Assembly (NCBI GenBank): GCA_949825065.1
Contig: OX463855.1
Span: 36,975,144 to 37,039,143, forward strand
Source of the DNA: Odontocerum albicorne
Lineage: Eukaryota > Arthropoda > Insecta > Trichoptera > Odontoceridae
Direction of reading: 5' to 3'
DNA: 64,000 bases
The number at the start of each line of letters is the position of its first letter. Positions within the stretch are counted from its first letter, which is position 1. Under the pieces are notes generated by a model. It was not told where the DNA came from and made no database searches. It saw only the letters and a program-made list of their open reading frames with translations. Positions 33,940-44,739 of the stretch are shown in pieces. The position numbers were made by a program, and so were the translations under genes.

Positions 33940-34412
33940 AATACCTCAACCATTTGAAAAAGAGAGTCTTTGATTCATGCATCTTACCGTTCCTCACATA
34001 TGGAATCTAAACCTCTGTCCTAACAAAGCGAATAACGCAAATACTACTAGTGACACAGAGAGCCATAGAGAGGAGGATGCTGGGAGTTTCACTGCGAGAT
34101 AGAAAGACCAACAAATGGATAAGAGAGAACCAACGTCACGGACGTAGTTGAGAGAACAGCTGTCTTAAAATGGAGCTGGGCAGGACATATTGCCAGATGC
34201 TCTGACTCTCGATGGACGAAAAAGGTCCTGGAATGGCAGCCTAGAACGGGCAGGAGAGGTGTGGGGAGACCACAGGCTAGATAGTCGGACGATATAAGAC
34301 GGGCCGCGGGGGTGAAGTGGATGCAGTGTGCCCGAGATAGGGATTTGTGGAAGACCGAAGGGGAGGCCTATATCCAGGGATGGATCCAGAACGGCTGAAG
34401 AAGAAGAAGACA
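33940..34412 (+). pseudogene. RTE-E LINE C-terminal region
   Basis: Frame-broken reading: LPFLTYGI, ERRMLGVSLRDRKTNKWIRE, then TAVLKWSWAGHIAR, WQPRTGRRGVGRPQAR, a stop, and AGVKWMQCARDRDLWK with a final stop. This is the familiar LINE ending (MLGVSLRDR, KWRWAGHIAR, GRP..RW.DD, W...ARDR..W). It ends in an AAGAAGAAGAAG tail at 34398-34410. The reverse transcriptase core is absent. Confidence 0.8.
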
Positions 34413-34662
34413 TTCATACACCTTCTCATTCAGCTCGTGTTTTATAACTTATTGTTATCTTATTCAATATATTACTTTTTTATTGAAATGTTTTGTTGTT
34501 TCTTATATTGTTTAAATATGTCACATAATCGTTTATTTGAATGCAATAAAATATATTTTTTAAGATCCATACACCTTCTCATACAGCTCGTGTTTTATAA
34601 CAATAAGTTATATTATTCAATATATTACTTTATTTTTTGAGATATTTTGTTTTTTCTTATAC
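34409..34662. repeat. ~150-bp direct duplication
   Basis: CATACACCTTCTCATTCAGC with GTGTTTTATAAC, at 34415 on, recurs at 34568 on as CATACACCTTCTCATACAGC and runs through similar AT-rich sequence. Confidence 0.75.
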
Positions 34663-34674
34663 TTCTTCTTCTTC

Positions 34675-35097
34675 CTATAGATCATGATCTGTTTGTTCCG
34701 ATTGTTCCCCTTCTTGTGACGTGGACTGCCAGCTGTCACGGCATCTCTTCGGAGGTCTTCCCGGTAATCTTCTTCCTGCTGGGTTCCCTTGAAGGGCGAC
34801 ACGTGGAAGTCTGTCGTCTTGCATTCTGTTTACATGTTCGTTCCAGTATCGCCTTCGTTGTCTTCCCCACCTGACGATGTCTTCCTTACCACACTTTCTC
34901 CTTATTTCGGTGTTTCTGATTCTATCTCTTAGTGTGTTTCCGGTTATACATCTCTGTGTTTTCATTTCCGAGGTTCTCAGGAGAGATTCTGTTCTAGATG
35001 TGTCTGCTCTGGTCTCTATTCCGTAGGCTATCGGTGTCACACATGTCTTGTATACTCTGACTTTACTTTCTATTCTCATGTGTTTATTAATCGACAC
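34675..35097 (-). pseudogene. RTE-B LINE C-terminal 140 codons, longest copy
   Basis: A single open frame reads RVYKTCVTPIAYGIET, MKTQRCITGNTLRDRIRNTE, IRRKCGKEDIVRWGRQRRRY, WNEHVNRMQDDRLPR, GRRLPGRPPKRCRDSW and STSQEGEQS to the stop. It fits the RTE-like region after the palm: Y.T.V.PI..YG.ET, LRDR.RN..IR.KC, then a basic GRPPKRW.DSW end. The YxDD part is missing upstream, so the copy is 5'-truncated. The first ~70 bp and its 3' flank are duplicated at 35178-35330. Confidence 0.8.
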
Positions 35098-35330
35098 TGG
35101 TGTTCTTAGACATTTTCCTTACACTGTTAAACTAAATGAATCGTCTCATAATCGTTAAATGGAAAATAATAGGTGGCTATCGGTCTCACACATGTCTTGT
35201 ATACTCTGACTTTACTTTATATTCTCATGTGTTTATTAATCCACACCGGTGTTCTTAGACATTTTCCTTATACTGTTAAACTAAATTAATCGTCTCATAA
35301 TCGTTTATTAGAAAATAATAAAATTAATTG
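35026..35330. repeat. ~150-bp tandem duplication
   Basis: 35026-35170 and 35178-35327 share CACATGTCTTGTATACTCTG, CTCATGTGTTTATTAAT and TCGTCTCATAATCGTT with few changes. Copy 1 overlaps the RTE-B start. Confidence 0.85.
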
Positions 35331-35750
35331 TTATAAGGTCTTGCAATTAAAAAATATCAAGAAAAAAACAAACCCCTTTCCTACGTAAAACAATCCCCAG
35401 GTTTGAATAAAGCTTTTTAACATATGTTTATTAGTTTATAAAAAGGTTTTATTTAATAATGAATATCCTTCCTCGATGTGATTCAAGTATTTTTTGCAAC
35501 AATTGAAGGTATGGTATGTATCCTTTACTCGTCCCCTTTCCCATACTCTATTTGCGTACAATATTACATTGTTTGTCATTTGGCCAACAATTTGTCCAAA
35601 TTAATCCAATAGACGAGGCCTTTTTCGCCATCGGAATATTAATAAGGACCTCTCCATAGTTTTGTATGTACCACGCACATTAGGTTTGGTCGGTATCCTT
35701 TGGCATTAGATACGCATGAGGTGACCATAATAACTCTACCTCGTGATATT
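35331..35750. other. unassigned stretch
   Basis: No gene or element recognised. Confidence 0.4.
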
Positions 35751-35754
35751 CGGA

Positions 35755-36145
35755 ATGGCATACGTACATACCGTATCCTTTGCGAGGTAGGCAGATAGAA
35801 CAGATCTCCAAACTTTTTTATCTTCACTTCACCTCCTTTACATGCATCTGCAAACTCTTCCACCCAAGCAGACAACTTTAACTTTTTCACACACATCTCT
35901 AAACTTTTCTATCCAAGCACACAATATTCGCCTTTTCAGATGTATCTCCTATAATTTATATCCATGCAGACAATTTTCACCTTTTTCACATACATCTCCA
36001 AACTTTTCAATCCAAACACACAGCTTTTGTCTCATTTACATGCATCTCCAAACTGTTTTATCTTCACTTACCTCCTTTACATGCATCTCCAAATTTTTTT
36101 ATCCAAGCACACAACTTTCACCTCCTTCACATGCATCTGGTATAA
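35755..36145 (-). repeat. RTE-A tail with ~50-bp tandem repeat
   Basis: Opens with TACATACCGTATCCTTTGCG and GGTAGGCAGATAGAACAGAT. It then carries about seven diverged copies of ATGCATCTCCAAACTTTTCT plus ATCCAAGCACACAACTTTCACC. The same unit resumes at 36630-36720 after a LINE insertion. Confidence 0.7.
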
Positions 36146-36625
36146 CTCCTTGAACGTAAGAAGAGATGTGCGTCTCCTGGTATACGTTGTCAAACTCGTT
36201 CGAGGAGTTGTGAGCTGTCCAGCATTACTACAAAGATTAGCGTTAAATATTCCTAACAATTACACTACACTGCACCGGCAAGAACTGTTCTCAATAACAT
36301 ACGCAAGAACGGGTCTTCCAGCCGCTATGCCTGTTGGAAGGGCCTTAACTCTTCTGAACGGGACTGCTTCGGATATTGACATATTTCATATCACATTACC
36401 AAAAGCAAAAGTAAATTTTCTTCTTAGATTGAGCGCGTTAGAAGGCACTCATCAACATACCTAAATGACTGTGAATATATGTGTATAATATGTTTGTGTG
36501 TATATATTTTTTGTTTTATATAATTTTTTAACTTATTTTTTTTCCTCTATGTAATTTTTCTTCTTTTTTAATGTCTTGTATTTTCAAAGTAATTGGGCTA
36601 AGCCTGTTTTCAAAAAAATAAATAA
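36146..36625 (+). mobile_element. CR1/Jockey-like LINE 3' end inserted into RTE-A
   Basis: Frame to the stop at 36462-36464 reads SLNVRRDVRLLVYVVKLVRG, VVSCPALLQRLALNIPN and TASDIDIFHITLPKAKVNFL. This is the common LINE C-terminus (RR....LLF.FKLL.G..DCP.LL..I.FN.P, then DIDIF). The 3' UTR ends AAAAAAATAAATAAATAAAT. Flanks on both sides are the ~50-bp RTE-A repeat, so it inserted there 5'-truncated. The family differs from the 8.2-9.2 kb LINE. Confidence 0.75.
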
Positions 36626-36699
36626 ATAAATCTCCAAACTTTTCTATCGAAGCACACAGCTTATGTCTCCTTCACATGCATCTCCAAACTTTTCTATCT

Positions 36700-37515
36700 T
36701 CACTTCACTGTCACCGCCTCCACTCCGTCATGCACAATCTTCTATTATTCATACTTCTCACTTAATCGTTCTCCAAATTTGGTCCAGCCACGTTTTCCTC
36801 AGCCTACCCCATCCACGCACACCTTGCACGTCTGACTTAGTATACTCGCTTAGTAATTATTTAATCATTCATTCCCTCCACGTGTCCAAACCATCTTAAA
36901 GATTATTTCTTCGTCTTATTTAAATCGTCGATTTTATCCATACATTAATTTCTAATGTCTTAATTTCATCATCTTTCAAGCATTGACTCTCCACAGATTG
37001 TCCTCACTGCAAGCATCTCTACAGCATTAAAATTAATACTATCCTGCATCTGCTAAGGCCAAGTTTAACTTACAATCAAGGTAGGCACCAGCAAACTATT
37101 ATATATTGTCGTTTTTGTTATTATTGATATTGCGAGTTTGTTGTATATACTATTAAGTGCTCTTTTTATCTTGTTCCCTGTTGCAACTCTTCTTTAAATT
37201 TCCCTTTGAACTCGCCCTACACACGTAACCTTAATGCCCAGATAACATAACCCATCAACCTGCTCCAGTTTTTTCTTTATTAACCCATACAAAGCACACA
37301 CTTTTCACCACGTTTCTTTCTATAACTATGAACTTTGATTTCTTTACGTTCATTTTCAATATTTTTACTAGATATCGCTCACATAGCTCACTTTTCATAT
37401 CCCTTAATTCGCCTTCATTTTAATGAAGCATAATCATATCATCCGTATACAGAATCCACATACATTTACTTGATTCATTCTAACACTTCTCTCATCACCA
37501 ATGTAAGAATGACAT
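36700..37515 (-). pseudogene. RTE-A reverse transcriptase region with YTDD box
   Basis: The minus-strand reading from about 37480 gives WILYTDDMIM. Tyr-Thr-Asp-Asp stands where the catalytic Y-x-D-D box of reverse transcriptases lies. It is followed by EGELRDMKSELCERYLVKIL, KMNVKKSKFIVIERNVV and later KKSCNREQDK-like text. The part 36720-36900 gives the C-terminal end (GLDTWRE, TWLDQIW). There are stops after the box and elsewhere, so it is inactive. It is one of two places in the window where the two catalytic aspartates can be recognised clearly. Confidence 0.75.
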
Positions 37516-37534
37516 CATAAAAAAGTGCAGTGTT

Positions 37535-37805
37535 GTAGATGAAGAAACGAGGCTCGAATCCCGGTGGGGCTCGAAAAAAATTTAATCTATGAAAAGTCGC
37601 AGTCTGATAAAATAATTTTCCCGATAACAATATTCACACGCACTTGCCATGTGCGAGACATGTTATATCTTCACGTAATGAGTGGTATTGCCGATACATG
37701 TGATGATGAAGTGCGAGTTCCGTGCCTTTTTCAATGGTTTAAAACTCGAAGACACGATTAAAAGAGCTGACCGCAATCTTGTGCGAATAACAAATTCGAA
37801 TTTAT
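37535..37805 (+). mobile_element. SINE-3-like repeat
   Basis: GAGGCTCGAATCCCGGTGGG has a B-box-like GCTCGAATCCC. The following part (AGTCTGATAAAATAATTTTC, CCGATAACAATATTCACACG) resembles 60540-60620. A tRNA-derived repeat is likely, but the A box is unclear. Confidence 0.4.
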
Positions 37806-38001
37806 TGAAGGATGCCGTAGGGATGAATGAATTAATATTTTCAATGGAACTATCTTAGATCTTGATGTTGTTTTTAAGCTATAGCCGCCTGATCACTATG
37901 GATAAAATATAAACATCTCCGATAGATCCTTGCCCTTCTTTTGGATCATCTTACCTCGTATCAAGCTATAGTATACAAACCCCATTAGCATTCGATTTAA
38001 A

Positions 38002-38515
38002 GAGTGTTAATTTTCCATCCATCCATCCATGGCTCTACAACCCAGGTCGGGTCTTGGCCTCCCGCAGAGCTCGCCCCCATGACTGACGGTCCTGTGCAGC
38101 GTTACGCCAGTTCCGGATATCGATGTTGTTTGCATCCCTCACCACTCCATCCAGCCATCGGAGTTTCGGCCTTCCCACTGCTCTCCGCCCCCCGGGCGCA
38201 CCATCCATGATTTGCCTTGGGATCTCGCCCTCGCCCTCGCCCATCCTCTGAAGATGTCCGGCCCACCTCAGTCTTCCAACTCTAATCTCCTTCACAACAG
38301 TAGGATCCTTGTACAAATCATAGAGCTCGTGATTGTACCTAATACGCCACTCTCCGCTGTCACGGATTGGGCCATAGATTTTGCGCAATACCTTTCTTTC
38401 AAACGTTTCTAGAGCCTTTTCATCGACCTTACTGATTGTCCAACATTCCGAGCCATATGTGAGTACAGGTCGGATGAGGGTCTTATAAAGAAGGACTTTA
38501 AGGAGTGTTAATTTT
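38002..38515 (-). mobile_element. RTE-C LINE, recent 5'-truncated insertion
   Basis: GAGTGTTAATTTT occurs exactly at 38002-38014 and 38503-38515, a 13-bp target duplication. Between them is a 488-bp minus-strand element ending in a (ATGG)n tail next to the left copy. A short simple-repeat tail and strong 5' truncation are usual for RTE-type insertions. Few changes suggest it is among the youngest elements here. Confidence 0.9.
38035..38502 (-). pseudogene. RTE-C LINE C-terminal ~155 codons
   Basis: Uninterrupted frame inside the 38.0-38.5 kb insertion: YKTLIRPVLTYGSECWTISK, ETFERKVLRKIYGPI, WRIRYNHELYDLYKD, RVGRLRWAGHLQRMGEGEGE, GRPKLRWLDGVVRDANNIDI and DRQSWGRALREAKT, then a stop at 38035-38037. 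This is the post-palm C-terminal part of RTE-like proteins. It has no start of its own and no catalytic core. The intact frame fits a recent insertion. Confidence 0.85.
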
Positions 38516-38559
38516 AGAGTTAGTAAATGAAACTTGGGTATGTAACTAAAAAATAGAAA

Positions 38560-38930
38560 CGAGTGAGAACGTTGCGTAGAATGTGCGAAAAAACAATGTA
38601 CAAAAACAAAAAAAAAATGGATAAAAAGAAGACGCAGAGTTGCTTTGAGATAGATTTGACTACGGAGAAAGAATAAATTATCTAAGATTTACAAATATAA
38701 TATATACAAGTTGTATATAAAGTACCAGATTATTGACAAGACTAAGGAAAATGTGCACGACCAAATGAATCAAATTCTAAAAGAGGGAAGAGTGAAGTGC
38801 CTTTATAATAGAGGACGAAGTGTATGGACATGGCAAAAGTGATAGGAGTGTATAAAGATAAAAAAAGGAGACATCTGTTCTCTGTGCTTACCGCAATAAG
38901 GACACGGTGTGATATTGATGAAAATTTGTT
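38560..38930 (+). mobile_element. RTE-A 3' fragment (variant)
   Basis: CATGAATC-like text is absent, but AAATTCTAAAAGAGGGAAGA, GTGTATGGACATGG and TGCTTACCGCAATAAGGACA follow the order seen at 48.49-48.64 kb and, less closely, 17.0-17.2 kb. Confidence 0.5.
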
Positions 38931-39348
38931 TTTTTATATCTTGCATGTGTACTAGTTGCCCACCAGCACACACGAAATGAGATAAACAGAATCGGAAGAT
39001 ATGTCTGGCTAGAATATTATGGAGATTTGTTATCTCTGCCTACTCCAATAGGGATATGATATGACGATGATGGTATTCGTATTTTCCTATTTATTTGATT
39101 AATTTACTCTCTCCAATGCGCTATTACCAAGATTGTATTCTGACTCAGGTAGAGATTTCGCATATCTTGATTGATGTTGTTTGCCTGCCCTGCCAGAGAA
39201 ATGGCGTGTTGATACTATATGTTTGTATCCACTGGTTTTGGGATATCTTTTTTCTAATACATGCCGTGCTTTCCCTCAACACGAACCCAGTTGCTAAAAT
39301 ATTGCTTTCCACATTAGACACAGTGTTTTTAAAAATATTTACAATTAT

Positions 39349-39490
39349 TTATTATACATGAAGTGGACAATTAACGTAATTGTATCTGGATTTTTTGCCT
39401 TTAGTTGTTGTGTCCCCAGTAAACTTAGCTTTTCATGTATCTTAGTGAGGATATACACACATGAAAAAATTATTTGACACTTTTAACCGA
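39349..39490 (+). repeat. hairpin repeat family, decayed copy
   Basis: GTGTCCCCAGTAAAC, GTATCTTAGTGAGGAT and ATGAAAAAATTATT match the better copies at 49.24-49.9, 51.3-51.5 and 59.7-59.9 kb. The stem is broken here. Confidence 0.6.
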
Positions 39491-39529
39491 TTGTTGATTA
39501 TTTAATACGTCTGTCACAAATTCTAACAA

Positions 39530-39745
39530 GATAATTTGTGACAGGGGTGTTAAATAATCAACATAGGTATTCAATAATCAATAGAGGTATTAAATAATCA
39601 ACAGAAGTATTAAATAATCAACAGAGGTATTGAATAATCAACAGAGGCATTAAATAATCAACAGAGGTATTGAATAATCAAAAGAGGTATTAAATCATCA
39701 ATATAGGGTTTGAATAATTAACAGAGGTATAAAATAACGAACTTG
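39530..39745. repeat. 20-bp minisatellite, ~10 units
   Basis: Unit AGGTATTAAATAATCAACAG with small variants (TTGAATAATC). Confidence 0.9.
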
Positions 39746-40120
39746 ATAAGTTGTTAGACTTTATTATATGTATGTCATACGCGAGTCAATCCCAATATAA
39801 ATAAACATAAAAACATGTGGACGTGAGGAAAGTGTGGACACCCAAGACATAAGGGTCTCTAATAAGGCAACGGTACGGCGAGGTAATTGTGAACTGCCGT
39901 TACCCCTTCCGTATGAATCATTGTATTAGGGATCGGCCATTGAATGCTTCGAATAAACGTGCTCGAAGGCTACCCGTCTCGATAAAACAGATTCCCAAAC
40001 TGTGGGCTGGAATCTTAATCGCATTAAATTGATTTAAATCATACTATTGCTTTTAGGTAAAACGGTAAAACACTATTTCATGACATATGTTCTGAAAAAT
40101 ATTGTATTGAATTACACTTT
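39746..40120. other. unassigned stretch
   Basis: GC-richer patch at 39860-39990, no family recognised. Confidence 0.35.
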
Positions 40121-40124
40121 CGTT

Positions 40125-40318
40125 GAAATCTGTACATCTTGGCGGACTTTTTGTCATATAGCAATATCGTTCCACCAATCAGAATAATGTTCAAGATGCC
40201 TTAAGTGAAAACATGACAATAATCATTTTTAAAAGTGAAAATCAGACTGGAATTCCATTTAAAATCAACAAATCCTGGACTGGAAGTCAGATGTCTTACC
40301 AAACTAAGCCACGAAGAG
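40125..40318 (-). mobile_element. SINE-1 copy
   Basis: Forward marks TGTACATCTTGGCGGAC, GTTCCACCAATCAG, CAGACTGGAATTCC and GACTGGAAGTCAGATGTCTT, then ACCAAACTAAGCCACGAAG (A-box complement). Confidence 0.6.
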
Positions 40319-40415
40319 GTAGAAAAAAAAGACAGATTTCAATAAACTAAAAATACTTCAAATTTAAACGAAAATATGTGAGTTAAAACGTAAAAAGTTT
40401 AAAAAACGCCATGTA

Positions 40416-40775
40416 AAGGGTCTTTCAAATTGATCGGTTTTTTTATTCTTGGATAAAACACAGATGGCGTCGCGAACTTGCCTGGGTATTGTGACATTGG
40501 AGAAGTGTAATATATGACATTTATAAAAATGGAGTCGTATACAACAAAACGAGTTCAAATTGTTGAATTGTTTTATGTATTGTAATCTCCGGAAACGGTG
40601 ATGTTAATTGGCCACCAAGATCATGTGATCTGACACCATTGGTCTATTTTCTCTGGGGTTACGTGAAAAATCAAATATATAAGAATGCCCCTCAATCAAT
40701 CCCTGTAGCTGAAGGACGAAATTATTCGCGTTATCAGTGAGTTAGAACCGCAATTATGCCAAAATGCTCAGACTG
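40416..40775 (+). mobile_element. internally deleted mariner-like element, truncated copy
   Basis: Begins after TA with AAGGGTCTTTCAAATTGATC, the same terminus as 51691-52232. A start at 40529 gives MESYTT, after which the frame breaks. Downstream the text reads NWPPRSCDLTPLVYFLWG (40598 on), the C-terminal part of a mariner-type transposase with its last catalytic-region motif. The middle is deleted at the same junction (TGTATTGTAATCTC) in both copies. The right end is lost. A 14-bp hairpin (40769-40782 with 40797-40810) sits at the breakpoint. Confidence 0.8.
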
Positions 40776-41239
40776 TAATGTGACCGGAATTATACCCACA
40801 TTACAGTCTGAACACAGACACATTACAGTTTGCCACATATAGCCACATTACAGTCTGAACAACTACATAAAAATCATGTCATTATTATTTAAATTTATTT
40901 TTGTAGCAAGATTCATGCCCTACTCTGTATTACACCCGTTATGTCATTAAATTGTAAAAAAATTGATAATTTAAAAGAGCTTTCTCAAAAAGTGTATGGG
41001 TGTGAAGGAGTTTAATAAAATGTGAGTCGTGTCTACTTTTCTTTAGAAAAAAAAGCGAATTGATGAAAATGTCAGCGCTATCTGCTGGATAAGTGATGAC
41101 GACTGTATTTAGTGATGTACAAGGGGTAAATTTAATCAAATACCTTAATAAAGGGGAAAACCGTTACTGTCAAATGATATGTCGATTTATTGTGACATCT
41201 GAGCGATGAAGTAATTTAAAATTGACCACATTTGACCAA

Positions 41240-43220
41240 GAAGTTAGTTATTTTTCATCATAACAATACACTAGTTAATATATCAGGTGTTTGGGCAAAA
41301 AAAATGTTTTTCATCATGACAGTGCATCAGTTGATACATCGGGTATTGGACGAAGAAAAGGTAATGTTTTATCATGATAATACACCAGTTAACACATCAA
41401 GAATTGGACTAAGAAAATGTACTGTTTCATCATGATAATGTACCAGTTTACACATCAGGTAGTGAACTACAAAATGTTCTATTTCATCATGACAATACAT
41501 CAATTAACACATCAGGTATTGAACCCAGAAAATGTTCTGTTTCATCATGACATTGAACCAGTTTACACATCTGGTTTTGGACCAAGAAAAGGTTCTGTTT
41601 CATCATGACAATACACCAGTTAATACATCGGATACTGAACCAAGAAAAGGTTCTGATTCATCATGACATCGTCGTCGTTGCCGGGCCTCGCAGTCGAGGA
41701 TCCCCTCGGCCCTTCAACGTCAGTCTTGAACCGTTCAACTCCCACGTCGATCGTGTGATCTTCTGTGAGATAACAGCCCAATCCTGGATGAGGTTTTGCG
41801 TTTGGGTTTGCTCGCTCTGTTGGAGAGCGAAGCCGTGCCATGGAGTTTGTTTTAAGTGAGTGAGCCGTCGCACACCAGCAAACTCACCGGCCACACTGCT
41901 GCACTGAATCCGATGGCACACCGAAGGGAGACGATCGGAGCACACCGGCATGTTGGGTGCCATTATGGATAGGGATGGGGCAATAATAAAATGAGCAAGT
42001 AGAGGATTGAAGGTGAGGGTAAATTTACAAGGAGGGGAAGGACACTAGGAAAGGAGCCCCTCCTTCTTTATCCGGGCTTGGGACCGGCTCTGTCATTCGA
42101 TAAAGGACAATGCACCAGTTGACACATCGGATATTGGACCAAGAAAAGGTTCTGTTTCATCATGACAATACATCAGTTGACACATCGGGTATTAGACCAA
42201 AAAAAGGTTTTGTTTCATCATGACAATGCACCAGTTGACACCTCGGATATTGGACCAAGAAAAGGTTCTGTTTCATCATGACAATGCACCAGTTGACACA
42301 TCGGATATTGGACCAAGAAAAGGTTCTGTTTCATCATGACAATGCACCAGTTGATACATCTTGTATTGGACCAAGAAAAGGTTTTGTTTCATCATGACAA
42401 TGCACCAGTTGACACATCGGATATTGGACCAAGAAAAGGTTTTGTTTCATCATGACAATGCACCAGTTGATACATCTTGTATTGGACCAAGAAAAGGTTT
42501 TGTTTCATCATGACAATGCACCAGTTGACACATCGGATATTGGACCAAGAAAAGGTTCTGTTTCATCATGACAATGCACCAGTTGACACATCGGATATTG
42601 GACCAAGAAAAGGTTCTGTTCCATCATGACAATGCACCAGTTGACACATCGGATATTGGACCAAGAAAAGGTTTTGTTTCATCATAACAATGCACCAGTT
42701 GACACATCGGATATTGGACCAAGAAAAGGTTCTGTTTCATCATGACAATACATCAGTTGACACATCGGGTATTAGACCAAAATAAGGTTTTGTTTCATCA
42801 TGACAATGCACCAGTTGACACCTCGGATATTGGACCAAGAAAAGGTTCTGTTTCATCATGACAATGCACCAGTTGACACATCGGATATTGGACCAAGAAA
42901 AGGTTCTGTTTCATCATGACAATGCACCAGTTGATACATCTTGTATTGGACCAAGAAAAGGTTTTGTTTCATCATGACAATGCACCAGTTGACACATCGG
43001 ATATTGGACCAAGAAAAGGTTTTGTTTCATCATGACAATGCACCATTTGACACATCGGATATTGGACCAAGAAACGGTTCTGTTTCATCATGACAATACA
43101 TCAGTTGACACATTGGGTATTAGACCAAAAAAAGGTTTTGTTTCATCATGACAATGCACCAGTTGACACATCGGATATTGGACCAAGAAAAGGTTCTGTT
43201 TCATCATGACAATGTACCAG
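41240..43220. repeat. 58-bp satellite with 580-bp higher-order unit
   Basis: Unit CACCAGTTGACACATCGGAT, ATTGGACCAAGAAAAGGTTC, TGTTTCATCATGACAATG. The first ~7 units (41240-41665) are diverged. The ~19 units after the 41.67-42.10 kb insertion are nearly identical. Variant units (ATTAGACC at about 42190 and 42770, CTTGTATTGG at 42358 and 42938) recur 580 bp apart, so ten units were copied together. Confidence 0.9.
41668..42104 (-). mobile_element. CGATCG repeat, longest copy, inserted in the 58-bp array
   Basis: On the minus strand: AGAGCCGGTCCCAAGCCCGG and ATAAAGAAGGAGGGGC, then CCGGTGTGCTCCGATCGTCT, GTGAGTTTGCTGGTGTGCGA, and a frame reading DVEGPRGSSTARPGNDDD. GACA stands at both edges as a possible 4-bp duplication. 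The opening looks like the 3' end of an R1/LOA-type LINE and the rest like a LINE 5' region with the start of its first ORF, so a head-to-tail junction is possible. The 100-residue minus frame lacks any known domain. Confidence 0.6.
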
Positions 43221-43326
43221 ATGACAAATAAACTATTGCAATGGTCAAAATAGCTGAAATGCAATTTGAATTGCTACCGCAAAATAAAAACACATAACGC
43301 AAAAAAAAAAACTTTTTAACCCAATA

Positions 43327-43731
43327 CAGTAGAGCGCCGATTATCCGGAGGTCAGTTATTCGTGAGCTGAGGAATCAGTTGACCGTGATCGTCTGTAGTA
43401 AAATTTTTCTATTGTAATGCCAAAAAAAATTATATTCCAAATTTTTAAAGAACGTCGACGTTTTGAAAATTACAAACCAATCACCTAAACTATTATAAAG
43501 CCCATGGTCTACATTAAACAAAATTGAATAACGTTAGTAAGTTGGCGATATTCCTTCGCGTTCATAAAAAAAGCAAACAATAATCACGGAGTTTCGTTTT
43601 CATTTATTTTATGTTTTTATGCGTATTTTTGTATGTTTGACTCAATAAAAAAATCAATTGGATTAACCGTGTTTTTCCATTATCTGGGCTCTAGTGTCCC
43701 TCAATTACCACGGATAATTGGCGCTTTACTG
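43327..43731. mobile_element. pogo/Tigger-type MITE, 405 bp
   Basis: Left CAGTAGAGCGCCGATTATCC and the complement of right GGATAATTGGCGCTTTACTG are inverted with two mismatches. TA flanks both sides (43325-43326, 43732-43733). No transposase frame remains. CAGT ends with TA duplication are typical of pogo-group elements. Confidence 0.9.
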
Positions 43732-43799
43732 TATTTAGGATTATTAAAAAAAAAAAAAAATCTTTTATGTGCATAAATGTCAACCCTCATAAATACCAT

Positions 43800-43925
43800 A
43801 AGTACATAATTGTTAAATTCCATACAGACCATCACGTCGTATATCTGTTGGAGTACGGCAAGGGTAGGTTCGTACACCTACCCTGGTAAGGGTAGGTTCG
43901 TACACCTACCCTGACTTTCCTCTTT
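43800..43925 (-). mobile_element. RTE-A tail fragment with doubled 26-bp palindrome
   Basis: CATACAGACCATCACGTCG and TTGGAGTACGGCAAGGGTAG follow the tail order. AGGGTAGGTTCGTACACCTA plus CCCT, itself a palindrome, occurs twice in tandem (43861-43884, 43889-43913). Confidence 0.55.
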
Positions 43926-43979
43926 CAACACTCATAATTAATTTTTTTCACTTCAATAAACCTAATTTTTTTATTTTAA

Positions 43980-44171
43980 TTAACACTTGCCACCCTATGA
44001 TGGATTGTGAGTGACCAGGATTTACATAATAAAATAATTTTATAGCCAATTACAAAAAATAACCTAGCAGATTTTGCATAATTTTAATTTAAAACATACA
44101 TTTTTCACTGGATGCTGAGCGTCCAGCACAGTGGCTGGCGGAACTTTTTAGCACAGTAAGGCAAGTGTTAA
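43980..44171. mobile_element. piggyBac-type MITE (TTAA-P3), 192 bp
   Basis: Starts TTAACACTTGCC and ends GGCAAGTGTTAA, a perfect 12-bp inverted repeat including TTAA. The inner right end TTTTTAGCACAGTAAGG resembles TTAA-P2 ends. Confidence 0.85.
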
Positions 44172-44735
44172 ACGGTGAAAATAATGTTTTGATACAAAGA
44201 TTAAAAAATAACAACATACAGAATTTAACATTGACATGTAAGCAGGGTTATACAATAGAAAAAAAAACAGTATAAGTCGAACAACACAACAAAGCAAACC
44301 CATACAATTCAATCAATTCATCCCAAGAATAACAACTTCTTCCCTTTACATCTGGAAGTAGTCCAAGTCAAATGAAAATCCATACAATGCCCATATTGAA
44401 TACAAAATCTGTGTAGTCTCATTATGTAAGAGTATAACAAATAATAAGTTGTAACCACTTCATTACGGAATAGAGCATTTTGCCGAGTGGGCCTACAAGG
44501 AACGTATAACATGACAAGCTGAGTGAGTTCTAGAGTATATAAATACGAGCTGACAATCTATAATAATCCTGGAAGGTCAAACATTATTCCATCTGACAAG
44601 TCCCTTCCAACAACTAATCATAGACCAACTCAATTATTGGAATCTATAGTTTAAAGTTTACAAATTGTAAAATCTTCGCTGCATGCATTCAATTTTATCA
44701 ACATGGACACCATGACCATATCACACAGCTTTTAC
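44172..44735. other. unassigned stretch
   Basis: No recognised feature. Confidence 0.4.
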
Positions 44736-44739
44736 GATT

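Larger units (their letters stand above)
41205..43275 (+). mobile_element. mariner transposase remnant expanded into a 58-bp satellite
   Basis: At 41215-41290 the reading is PHLTKKLVIFHHNNTLVNIS, the region of the second catalytic aspartate of mariner transposases (usually FHHDNAPVHTS). At the far end, 43205-43265 reads HHDN, then IAMVKIAEMQFELLP, which is what follows this motif in mariners. Between the two ends, about 26 copies of a 58-bp unit each encode QEKVLFHHDNAPVDTS in one frame. 58 is not a multiple of three, so the array cannot be one protein. The catalytic gene segment has been turned into satellite DNA. Confidence 0.85.

Noticed and set aside
39530..39745. CRISPR-like 20-bp repeats
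   Set aside because: Simple minisatellite without spacers.
41661..41963. 100-codon minus frame
   Set aside because: It lies in the CGATCG repeat. Only a short RGSS-containing part recurs in other copies, so it is treated as a possible LINE ORF start and not a host gene.
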